Assembly (NCBI GenBank): GCA_900552365.1
Contig: URZP01000089.1
Location: 1 to 5,626 of the forward strand
Length of the DNA: 5,626 bases
Direction of reading: 5' to 3'
From: an uncultured Coriobacteriaceae bacterium
Lineage (GTDB): Bacteria; Actinomycetota; Coriobacteriia; Coriobacteriales; Eggerthellaceae
Shown here: positions 1 through 5,230 of the stretch, one piece after another
Position numbering within the stretch: the first letter of the stretch is position 1
How the letters are laid out: each line of letters opens with the position of its first letter
Translations under genes and position numbers: made by a program
Notes under the pieces: generated by a model
Seen by the model: the letters and a program-made list of their open reading frames with translations, nothing else
Told to the model about the DNA's origin: nothing
Database searches by the model: none

Positions 1-7
1 GGGTCTT

Positions 8-979
8 CTAGGTTCGCAAAACGGGAAATTCTGTGCAAGAACGCGAGCTGACAGGTTTGGTTGCGGTCGCAGCCGCTAAGACCTGCGGTTTCGGTTGCGG
101 AAAGTCGCGGCGGTCCGTGCCCGCTTCTGTCAAAATCCGGCGCGTTTGTTGTGGAAGGCTGCGACATGTGCCCGCCAGCGGTGCTTCGTCGCGCACTTCA
201 AGGATGTTCTTCCAGAAACGCTTGGGCATATGCTGTCGACGGAGCTCGGGGTGGTAACGAGCTGGGATGGAGACAGCGTCGTAGAAACGTTTCCAGGCGC
301 TTTGCATAACAGCCTCGTCACTGGAGTGAGCGGGAAGATCAAGCTCATTTGTTTCGGCCAGAACCCAGCTTTCCCCATCGTAGATGCCCGCGATGTTGTG
401 AACCTCGTCATAGATGACGAACTGTTGGGTATTGAAGCGGGCCGAGAACCAGTCCATCAGAAGCGGTACCACGTTGGCGTTGGGATTACATTTGGCAAAC
501 CAAAGGTCGTTATCGAAGTGCTCGAATCGCAGGAGCTCTTGCATGAAATGACGTTCATTGCGCACTGTGTGATGCAGTTTCAAAACGGGGCCGACAATGG
601 GGTCCGTCAGTTCGTTTCGAATGTATGCGTTTTGCTTGGCAGGGCGGCTCATGATAAGTCGAATAAGCCGATAGATAGCTGTTCCTGCCTGGGGATCGTC
701 GGAAAGCGACGCATCAAGGATGATCTCCCACGCTATTTTATTCGATTTGCGAATGACTCCTTTGCGAACACGCTCGGCATGCTGAGTATTTGTTTCGATG
801 TAAACCACGCTTTGGTCAAGGCGTAGCTGAAAGGACCCCTCGCGAATGATGTCTTGCGGGTTTTCGTGATTTGCGTACGCAAGGAACACGGCTGACAGCA
901 ATCCTTCGGTCGACCCGTCATAGACATAGGCGATGTTGCTGACGGGAAGAATGTTTGGCGTTCCATCTTCCTTGCTCAT
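8..979 (-). CDS. TIGR03915/DUF4130-family putative DNA repair/metabolism protein
   Basis: This is a predicted 323-residue protein of the TIGR03915 (DUF4130) family, a partner of the radical SAM protein encoded just upstream. The family's biochemistry is unknown. Some members are fused to a uracil-DNA glycosylase-like domain, which is why a DNA repair role is proposed. Visible family features are the N-terminal YVYDGSTEGLLSAVF block (about residues 18-32), an HFMQELLRF segment (144-152), a PLLMDWFSARF...FVIYDE region (172-192) and the closing MPKRFWKNILE motif (251-261). The start is the ATG at 977-979. It overlaps the upstream stop codon as ATGA and is preceded by AAGG seven bases away, so translation is probably coupled. 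An in-frame extension reaches upstream to 1297, but it only reads the radical SAM gene in another frame. The protein continues about 62 residues past the motif where, from memory, relatives usually end. That tail is rich in Pro, Ala, Thr and Arg, looks disordered, and is too short to be a glycosylase domain. The family call is fairly sure; the function is inferred. Confidence 0.85.
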   Translation of the reverse strand: MSKEDGTPNILPVSNIAYVYDGSTEGLLSAVFLAYANHENPQDIIREGSFQLRLDQSVVYIETNTQHAERVRKGVIRKSNKIAWEIILDASLSDDPQAGTAIYRLIRLIMSRPAKQNAYIRNELTDPIVGPVLKLHHTVRNERHFMQELLRFEHFDNDLWFAKCNPNANVVPLLMDWFSARFNTQQFVIYDEVHNIAGIYDGESWVLAETNELDLPAHSSDEAVMQSAWKRFYDAVSIPARYHPELRRQHMPKRFWKNILEVRDEAPLAGTCRSLPQQTRRILTEAGTDRRDFPQPKPQVLAAATATKPVSSRSCTEFPVLRT

Positions 980-2463
980 GCAGGCACCTTCTCGCGGTTC
1001 GGCCCTTGGAGTGCGTTTTGCCAACCGAACAGCCCGTCGATGGACGTTGCTTGGGGAAGCGCGGGCTGCGCGTGCGAAACGTTTTGCTGGTTGGGCATAG
1101 CCGTTTGCTGCTCGCTGCGTTTGTCGCCGACCCCGATATTTGCGCGACCAACCTCGTCCCCGAACAGGCTCATTTGTCCGGGGAGCGTTTTCGCGGCGCG
1201 AGCGCCGTGTTTTCCGCCGCCTATAGGTTCCGCGATTTGCGCGCGTATGGTGGCAGGGTCGAATTGCACGCCAGCGCCCATGTACTTGCCGTTGCACGTT
1301 ATGAAATAGCGCGCTCGTTTATAAGCGATGCCAAGTTTGCGGAGCTCGTTTTCGCGCAGACAATTGGTTCGGCGCGCGCGAATGATAAGGCGCGCCCCTC
1401 GCGGGCCGATACCAGGCACGCGCAAGAGCAGTTCGAGCGGGGCGGCGTTCACTTCAACGGGGAAGACGTCCAAGTGATTGATGGCCCACCCGGCCTTAGG
1501 GTCGAGGTCAAGCTCGAGGTTGGGTGCGTCTTGACTGATGATTTCCGACACGTCGAACTGGTAGAAGCGCAATAGCCAATCGGCTTGGTACAGTCGATGC
1601 TCGCGGTTGAGCTGAACTGCATGGTTTTGCGGCAGGCGCTCATCGCCGCTGACGGGCAGGTAGGCGCTGAAGAACACGCGCTTAAGCGCGAGCGATTTGT
1701 ACAAAGCTTGCGACAGATTGAGTATTTGGAAGTCGGATTCGGGCGTTGCGCCGATGATCATTTGAGTTGACTGACCGGCTGGCGCAAAAGCCCTCGAGCG
1801 CGTTTTGGGGCGCTGCGAGGGGATGTAGGTGTTTTTCTTTCGGGCGAGCCCGCGAGATTCGGCATCTTGTGCGATGTTGTCGCGAATCTGACGCATGGGT
1901 TGTATAAGTTGCTGCTTGTTCTTTTGAGGACATAACAGGGCAAGGCTTTTTTGGCTGGGAAGCTCGAGGTTCACGCTAAGCCTATCGGCCAAATGCCCAA
2001 GTTGGTCGACAAGTTCGGGTGAGGTGCCGGGAACGGTTTTGGCGTGGATGTAGCCGCGGAAGCCGTACTGTTCGCGCAGAAGCTTGAGCGTTCTGATCAT
2101 GAGCTCGGTGGTGTAGTCGGGGTTGCGAATGACCCCCGAGCTTAAGAACAGCCCTTCAATATAGTTGCGACGGTAGAACCCGATGGTAAGGTTAGCAAGC
2201 TCTTCGGGGGAGAACGTGGCGCGACGGACGTCGTTGCTTGCACGGCTGACGCAGTAGGCACAATCGTAAATGCAGACGTTGCTTTGGAGTACTTTCAGAA
2301 GTGTGATGCAGCGACCGTCTGGCGTGAAGCTGTGGCAGCAACCTGCGCCCATGGAATTGCCCAGCTGACCCTTCTTCGAGCCGCGCGACAAACCGGACGA
2401 GGTGCAGGCCACGTCGTATTTCGCCGCGTCGGCGAGTATGTCGAGCTTTTCAACCAAATCCAT
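976..2463 (-). CDS. Radical SAM protein, TIGR03916-like, putative DNA modification/repair
   Basis: The predicted product is 495 residues. An N-terminal radical SAM domain carries the cluster motif CIYDCAYC (Cys64, Cys68, Cys71), which should bind a [4Fe-4S] cluster and S-adenosylmethionine. The opening ILADAAKYDVAC (residues 9-20), a LFLSSGV segment (105-111) and a HAKTVPG segment (140-146) fit the TIGR03916 family. A helix-hairpin-helix DNA-binding motif, LLLRVPGIGPRGARLI, lies at 345-360. Residues from about 411 to the end form a polar, low-complexity tail containing QMSLF (430-434), which resembles a beta-clamp-binding motif. Members of this family are known to occur with TIGR03915 proteins, and here that partner follows with a 4-bp overlap. 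The substrate and reaction are unknown. The ATG at 2461-2463 is preferred because the family-like N-terminus begins there; an in-frame TTG at 2473-2475 would add four residues. The Shine-Dalgarno is weak. The leader is short, about 27 bases from the predicted transcription start. Confidence 0.9.
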   Translation of the reverse strand: MDLVEKLDILADAAKYDVACTSSGLSRGSKKGQLGNSMGAGCCHSFTPDGRCITLLKVLQSNVCIYDCAYCVSRASNDVRRATFSPEELANLTIGFYRRNYIEGLFLSSGVIRNPDYTTELMIRTLKLLREQYGFRGYIHAKTVPGTSPELVDQLGHLADRLSVNLELPSQKSLALLCPQKNKQQLIQPMRQIRDNIAQDAESRGLARKKNTYIPSQRPKTRSRAFAPAGQSTQMIIGATPESDFQILNLSQALYKSLALKRVFFSAYLPVSGDERLPQNHAVQLNREHRLYQADWLLRFYQFDVSEIISQDAPNLELDLDPKAGWAINHLDVFPVEVNAAPLELLLRVPGIGPRGARLIIRARRTNCLRENELRKLGIAYKRARYFITCNGKYMGAGVQFDPATIRAQIAEPIGGGKHGARAAKTLPGQMSLFGDEVGRANIGVGDKRSEQQTAMPNQQNVSHAQPALPQATSIDGLFGWQNALQGPNREKVPA

Positions 2464-2475
2464 GAGAGCACCCAA

Positions 2476-2522
2476 ACTTCGTACGTCTGTTCGTTTATTC
2501 TATGCGAACAGACGTACGAAGT
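2476..2522. promoter_or_regulatory. 18-bp inverted repeat with two LexA-like (Cheo box) operators
   Basis: Bases 2476-2493 and 2505-2522 are perfect inverted copies of one another, separated by 11 bases that hold the -10 element. On the minus strand, each arm contains a 14-base site: CGTACGTCTGTTCG at 2505-2518 and its reverse complement CGAACAGACGTACG at 2480-2493. Each differs at one core base from the Gram-positive LexA pattern CGAAC-N4-GTTCG. The first site fills the spacer between -35 and -10. The second covers the predicted transcription start. The site centres are 25 bp apart. This is textbook repressor geometry, and the downstream genes are predicted DNA repair genes, so LexA is the leading candidate. 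Another regulator recognising the long palindrome cannot be excluded. The repeat is not a terminator, as neither side has a T-run. Confidence 0.6.
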
Positions 2523-2525
2523 CAA
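2497..2525 (-). promoter_or_regulatory. Sigma70-type promoter of the radical SAM/DUF4130 operon
   Basis: On the minus strand, a -35 element TTGACT (2520-2525) is separated by exactly 17 bases from a -10 element TAGAAT (2497-2502). Each differs from consensus at one position, and the spacing is optimal. Transcription would start near 2490, giving a leader of about 27 bases before the ATG at 2463. The promoter lies inside a long perfect inverted repeat, described separately, and downstream of the terminator of the preceding gene. The operon therefore looks independently transcribed. Confidence 0.85.
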
Positions 2526-2546
2526 TGGGCGTCTCTTGCTCTGCGT

Positions 2547-2588
2547 CAACAGAAAAGCGACCCGATTATCCGGATCGCTTTTCTGTTG
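2547..2588 (-). terminator. Rho-independent terminator after the small membrane protein gene
   Basis: Arms 2547-2560 and 2575-2588 are perfect 14-base inverted copies. They continue after one mismatch (C2561/A2574) into 2562-2564 paired with 2571-2573, around a six-base loop. In minus-strand RNA the mismatch becomes a G-U wobble, giving a continuous 18-bp stem. The 3' arm is T-rich (GCTTTTCTGTT). The hairpin begins two bases after the stop codon of the gene at 2591-2857 and insulates the next promoter. The A-rich opposite arm means it could also work in the plus direction, but no plus-strand gene needs it. Confidence 0.85.
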
Positions 2589-2590
2589 GG

Positions 2591-2857
2591 CTATTTCGCT
2601 TCCTTGATGATGGGCGCGACGGCGTTTTTGTCGGTGGCCGCGGAATGGCATCCGTTACGCTTGGCGCAGCCGGCGCAGGCGCTTTGAACGTAGGCTTGGT
2701 CGCCTCCGCCACAGCACGAACCGACGTGCGGCCTGCTGCTATCGCCGTGCTTTTTGAATCCGCCGAAGAAATAGCATTTGATGGCAATGAAGGCCCAGAT
2801 CGCAATGGCGATGATAAGGATCCAGCTGCCCAGGCTCATTCCTGCGATGTATGGCAT
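2591..2857 (-). CDS. Small Cys-rich membrane protein, FeoB-associated type
   Basis: The predicted product is 88 residues. A single hydrophobic segment (about residues 8-31, SLGSWILIIAIAIWAFIAI and beyond) is followed by a short basic stretch (GGFKKH). A soluble tail then holds Cys48, Cys49, Cys61, Cys64 and Cys70, including SCCGGG and CAGCAKRNGC. One transmembrane helix followed by a Gly/Cys cluster is the layout of FeoB-associated Cys-rich membrane proteins (PF12669), which are usually found beside the ferrous iron transporter FeoB and may bind metal. No feoA or feoB lies in the window, so the role in iron handling rests on this resemblance and on a DtxR-like palindrome in the promoter. The protein is longer than many members of that family. 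The ATG at 2855-2857 is supported by GAGGAG about five bases upstream; the Met at residue 7 is a weaker choice. The gene appears monocistronic, with its own promoter and terminator. Confidence 0.7.
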   Translation of the reverse strand: MPYIAGMSLGSWILIIAIAIWAFIAIKCYFFGGFKKHGDSSRPHVGSCCGGGDQAYVQSACAGCAKRNGCHSAATDKNAVAPIIKEAK

Positions 2858-2886
2858 GGTTGCTCCTCATGTGTACTCGCTTCTTA

Positions 2887-2921
2887 TTAGCCTATGCTAA
2901 CTCGCTGCTTGTTTTAGTCAA
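2887..2921 (-). promoter_or_regulatory. Promoter with DtxR/IdeR-like palindrome, upstream of the small membrane protein
   Basis: On the minus strand, a -35 element TTGACT (2916-2921) is followed after 16 bases by TAGCAT (2894-2899), a fair -10. Transcription would start near 2887, leaving a leader of about 30 bases with a good Shine-Dalgarno. The plus-strand sequence TTAGCCTATGCTAA (2887-2900) is an interrupted palindrome over the -10. It matches 12 of 14 bases of the right-hand part of the DtxR/IdeR consensus (TTAGCCTAACCTAA), but the outer left five bases do not match. A metal-responsive repressor would fit an iron-associated gene. The promoter is reasonably clear; the identity of the regulator is only a suggestion. 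Confidence 0.5.
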
Positions 2922-2984
2922 GCGACTTTTTACGAACGCCCAGATAATCGCACGGAAAATCGCACGAATTCAAACGAATGGGAA

Positions 2985-3012
2985 AGAGGCATCGACTTGC
3001 GCCGATGCCTTT
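2985..3012. terminator. Hairpin, probable terminator (orientation uncertain)
   Basis: AGGCATCG (2987-2994) pairs with CGATGCCT (3003-3010) around an eight-base loop. One more pair (A2985-T3012) can form beyond a G2986/T3011 position, which is a wobble only in plus-strand RNA. Downstream T-runs are short on both strands (CCTTTGTGT on plus, CCTCTTTCC on minus). It could terminate minus-strand transcripts from the 125-residue gene before the next promoter. The wobble slightly favours plus-strand RNA. Confidence 0.5.
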
Positions 3013-3088
3013 GTGTAAGACGCGCATTTTGCGTTACAAGTCGATTTCGACTCCGAACAACGAAGAGGGGGGCAAAACTACGTGAAGA

Positions 3089-3124
3089 GGGCGCGACGCC
3101 CGACAAGGGATTGACGTCGCGCCC
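3089..3124. repeat. GC-rich inverted repeat
   Basis: GGGCGCGACG (3089-3098) and CGTCGCGCCC (3115-3124) are perfect 10-base inverted copies with a 16-base interior. A further CCC (3099-3101) and GGG (3107-3109) can pair inside. Neither side carries a clear T-run, so it is not a classical terminator. It lies about 110 bases past the end of the 125-residue gene and could stabilise a 3' end or form part of a structured RNA. Confidence 0.55.
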
Positions 3125-3237
3125 CTATGAGGAAGGAATCCGCAGGCTGTGTAGGAGTGGGAGAACGCCAGCCTGGGCTTCTCGTTTTGCGGAGCTACGA
3201 GCTATTTGGGGACAGCTCGCACGCAAACGTGCGGTGG

Positions 3238-3615
3238 TTACAGCATCCCCCATTTCCGAGTGTACTCGGTGTACAGCACGAAGTCGGATCCATTGAAGCC
3301 TGCGGCTTCAAGTTTCGGGAGAATGTCCTCGGCGCTCATCGTGGCCGTTTCCAAGAACACGCCGTCTTTGCGGGGCGAAATTTCCCAATCGTCGTGAAGC
3401 TCGGTAAGGAAGTCGATGATCGCGGCGCTGCGCGTCATGCGATTGTTCGTGTATTCGGCAAGGTCGCGAACGGTTTGCGCATCAACGTCCTGCTTCACGA
3501 ATTTCTGCCAGGGCGACTTGTCTTTGGTGCGCCACTCGCCCGATTCGAAAAACGGAAGGAAGAAGCAGGCTTCTTGAATGCAGGTCTCTTTGACGTTCTT
3601 TCCGATTGCGAGCAT
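3238..3615 (-). CDS. Conserved-looking hypothetical protein, 125 residues
   Basis: I do not recognise this protein. It is a probably cytosolic 125-residue polypeptide without a signal peptide or membrane helix. It is rich in acidic and aromatic residues and has two cysteines near the N-terminus (Cys12, Cys17 in TCIQEACFF). The middle (about residues 43-74, DVDAQTVRDLAEYTNNR onward) looks helical. The C-terminus is aromatic (FVLYTEYTRKWGML). It is judged real because the codons show a consistent GC-rich third position and the ATG at 3613-3615 has AGGA six bases upstream. The antisense frame over the same DNA (3127-3627) lacks such support. The gene stands alone: a terminator hairpin lies upstream at 3783-3817, a long inverted repeat lies at 3636-3769, and hairpins follow. 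No clear promoter was found. Nothing in its surroundings assigns a function. Confidence 0.75.
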   Translation of the reverse strand: MLAIGKNVKETCIQEACFFLPFFESGEWRTKDKSPWQKFVKQDVDAQTVRDLAEYTNNRMTRSAAIIDFLTELHDDWEISPRKDGVFLETATMSAEDILPKLEAAGFNGSDFVLYTEYTRKWGML

Positions 3616-3635
3616 GTTCGTTCCTAACCTCGATT

Positions 3636-3769
3636 CGATTGCGGTTGCAAGCGAGAAACGCGTTCTCGGGTCGATCCTATTCGGGAGGGAGATGCTGTGC
3701 AGGGGAAGGAACCGATCGGGATCGACGGACGTTGTCCAAGTTCATCGTGTCTCGCTTGCAGCCGAATCG
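3636..3769. repeat. Long nested inverted repeat upstream of the 125-residue gene
   Basis: Bases 3636-3656 pair with 3750-3769: five pairs, a bulged G3641, three pairs, one mismatch (T3645/G3761), then 11 perfect pairs (TGCAAGCGAGA/TCTCGCTTGCA). Inside, GTCGATCC (3670-3677) pairs with GGATCGAC (3719-3726). A competing local hairpin, CGAGAA-ACGCG-TTCTCG (3652-3668), shares bases with the inner end of the left outer arm, so the long and local stems exclude each other. The repeat ends about 20 bases before the start codon at 3615, next to the Shine-Dalgarno. It could be a regulatory leader or a small RNA. A miniature inverted-repeat element is less likely, since no flanking target duplication is evident. 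Confidence 0.6.
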
Positions 3770-3782
3770 TGCGATTGAATAG

Positions 3783-3817
3783 CGGGGCGCAAGCCCTATG
3801 AGCGGGCCTGCGCCCCG
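3783..3817 (-). terminator. Terminator of the YeiH-family gene
   Basis: CGGGGCGCA (3783-3791) pairs with TGCGCCCCG (3809-3817), and GCCC (3793-3796) with GGGC (3804-3807), around a seven-base loop. The single mismatch A3792/C3808 becomes a U-G wobble in minus-strand RNA, giving a continuous 14-bp stem in the direction of the YeiH gene. The following tract (GCTATTCAATC) is only moderately T-rich. The hairpin lies about 65 bases past the stop codon and separates this gene from the next transcription unit. Confidence 0.75.
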
Positions 3818-3880
3818 GTTGCCTAGTCGAACGCTTGCGAACCAAGCTTCGTTTTCGACGGCTTCAGCGGCCAAAGCTGC

Positions 3881-5230
3881 TTACATGCCGACGGCCGTCC
3901 AGTAGTCGTTCAGGATGACGGTCGAGAACAGGAAGCCGAGTGCGACGTTCACGACAACGCCAGCGGTGAATGCGGCGACGGGCTTCCAACCGGTAGCGGC
4001 AAGATCCTTGAAACGGGTGGTCATGCCAATGCACAGGAAGCAAAGGACGAATGCCCAGCCGCGGAGGTTCTTGATGGGCGAGACGACGGCCGAGTTAATG
4101 GCGCTTGCGTCGCCTGCGGAAACGCTGAGGTTGACAACGGTGATGATGATCGAGGCGATGAAGAAGCCCAGGACGAACTTCGGGAAACGCTCCCAGATAA
4201 CGCCTGCGGACGGCTTCTGCTTTTCGCCGCCGTTTTTCTTGGCTTCCCAAAGGGTGACGGAAATGATAGCCAGGATGAAGGCCCAGATGCCGACGAAGAT
4301 GTCGCGGCCGACGACCTTCATAAGGGTGAAGGTCGTCAGGGCGCCGTCGCCGAACTGAGCGGCGGCTGCGATGCCAGCGGCGTCGGCGAACTCGGAGGTG
4401 CCGATCCACGCGCCGGAAGCGCCGTCGGAAAGACCCAGAGCGCGGCAGACGATGGGGAGTAGGAAGACCATGATGGTTGCCCAAACAACGACCATCGAGA
4501 TAGCCATGGAGACGTGGTCCTTCTTGGCGTTAACAGACGAGCCGATGGCGATCGAAGCGGAAACGCCGCAGATGGAGCCGCCTGCGCCCAACGTAGCAGC
4601 GAAGGGCTTCTCAAGCTTGAAGACGTGCGCGCCCACGAAGTAGATAACCAGGAAGGTGGAAACGGCGATCACGGTTGCCTGGCCGAAAGCGACCGGGCCG
4701 GACTGAAGGATCAGCGTGAAGGGAAGGGTGGCGCCCATGAAGACGATGCCGGTCTTCACGTAGAACTCGGTGCGCATGGCTTCGTCGAACCAGTCGGGGA
4801 TCTTCACGAAGTTGCCGATGATCATGCCGACGATAAGGGCCATAACGGGTGCTTCAAGGTTCAGGGTCTTCGCAACGCTCCAAGAACCAAGGATCTGCAC
4901 GATGACTGCCATGACGAACAGCAGGGTGAAGCCCTTAAGGAAGGTCGAAACCTGATGCCCCATGATCTTCATTGCGCAGCTGAACACGGTTGCGAGCACT
5001 ACGAAAAGAACAAGGGCTTTAGGAAGGACCGGGGCAACCAGTGCGGGCATGTCCGCGAAGTTGGTGTACGAGGGGATGGAAACGGACAGCCATTTCAGAT
5101 TGCCGCCTGCGGCCCACACGATCAGGCCGATGACGATGGTGGCCAAGCCGATCCATACCGCCCAGTAGTCTTCCTTCAGATAAAGGGCTTTCAGGCCAAC
5201 GCCGTTCGTCTTGGTGTTATTCGCTGGCAT
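3881..5230 (-). CDS. YeiH/UPF0324-family putative sulfate/sulfite exporter
   Basis: The predicted product is a 449-residue polytopic inner-membrane protein of the YeiH family (PF03601, Cons_hypoth698), annotated as putative sulfate or sulfite exporters. Diagnostic stretches are GAGGSICGVSASIA (215-228), WIGTSEFADAAGIAAAAQFG (275-294), LMKVVGRDIFVGIWAF (303-318) and CIGMTTRFKDL (400-410). About ten or more hydrophobic helices are visible, for example at 23-42, 71-90, 98-115, 127-142, 159-176, 184-204, 243-262, 308-327, 352-370 and 419-440. It is longer than the classic roughly 340-residue YeiH. The extra N-terminal part (an additional helix plus a loop, residues 1-70) suggests the long subfamily. 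The ATG at 5228-5230 has AAAGGGG about six bases upstream. The gene is monocistronic, ending in the hairpin at 3783-3817. No sulfur-metabolism gene is nearby, so the substrate is inferred from the family only. Confidence 0.9.
   Translation of the reverse strand: MPANNTKTNGVGLKALYLKEDYWAVWIGLATIVIGLIVWAAGGNLKWLSVSIPSYTNFADMPALVAPVLPKALVLFVVLATVFSCAMKIMGHQVSTFLKGFTLLFVMAVIVQILGSWSVAKTLNLEAPVMALIVGMIIGNFVKIPDWFDEAMRTEFYVKTGIVFMGATLPFTLILQSGPVAFGQATVIAVSTFLVIYFVGAHVFKLEKPFAATLGAGGSICGVSASIAIGSSVNAKKDHVSMAISMVVVWATIMVFLLPIVCRALGLSDGASGAWIGTSEFADAAGIAAAAQFGDGALTTFTLMKVVGRDIFVGIWAFILAIISVTLWEAKKNGGEKQKPSAGVIWERFPKFVLGFFIASIIITVVNLSVSAGDASAINSAVVSPIKNLRGWAFVLCFLCIGMTTRFKDLAATGWKPVAAFTAGVVVNVALGFLFSTVILNDYWTAVGM

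Larger units (their letters stand above)
2922..3237. other. Structured non-coding region
   Basis: No convincing gene lies between the 125-residue protein and the promoter at 2887-2921. Plus-strand frames crossing this stretch have no supporting start signals. The region is dense in inverted repeats: CGCACG/CGTGCG at 3218-3233 just after the stop codon, CGAGCT/AGCTCG at 3198-3219, and CAGGCTG/CAGCCTG at 3143-3175. The last competes with a gagaa-ttctc stem at 3161-3183. A 10-bp stem (3089-3124) and a terminator-like hairpin (2985-3012) follow. AATCGCACG is repeated 12 bases apart at 2946-2954 and 2958-2966. This may be a long 3' untranslated region, a small RNA, or an unrecognised cis element. 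No known riboswitch or RNA family is recognised. Confidence 0.45.

Noticed and set aside
95..826. Long plus-strand open frame of 243 residues opposite the DUF4130 gene
   Set aside because: It is antisense to a protein with recognisable family motifs and has no ribosome binding site or domain. High third-position GC on the minus strand explains the open frame.
980..1297. N-terminal extension of the DUF4130 protein to 429 residues
   Set aside because: The extra 106 residues are Arg-rich and simply read the 3' part of the radical SAM gene in another frame. The ATGA overlap start with AAGG upstream is far more plausible.
955..1575. Plus-strand frame of 206 residues opposite the radical SAM gene
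   Set aside because: The minus-strand frame here contains the helix-hairpin-helix motif and has clear family support. The antisense frame is a shadow.
2476..2522. The 18-bp inverted repeat as a terminator
   Set aside because: It is followed by no T-run on either strand, it contains a near-consensus promoter, and a true terminator already lies next to it at 2547-2588.
2946..2966. Two AATCGCACG copies 12 bases apart as the start of a CRISPR or repeat array
   Set aside because: There are only two short copies without uniform spacers. At most they are a protein-binding pair.
3127..3627. Plus-strand frame of 166 residues opposite the 125-residue gene
   Set aside because: Its composition is not absurd, but the minus-strand gene has the better start signal and codon pattern, and the plus frame runs into hairpin-rich sequence at its start.
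3636..3769. The long inverted repeat as an insertion sequence or MITE
   Set aside because: The arms are imperfect at their outer ends, no target-site duplication is visible, no second copy is in the window, and the interior pairs with itself in a way more like an RNA leader.
3624..3874. Two overlapping minus-strand frames starting with TTG (3624-3845 and 3677-3874)
   Set aside because: They run through the YeiH terminator and the long inverted repeat, have poor start signals and arginine-rich composition, and resemble no family.
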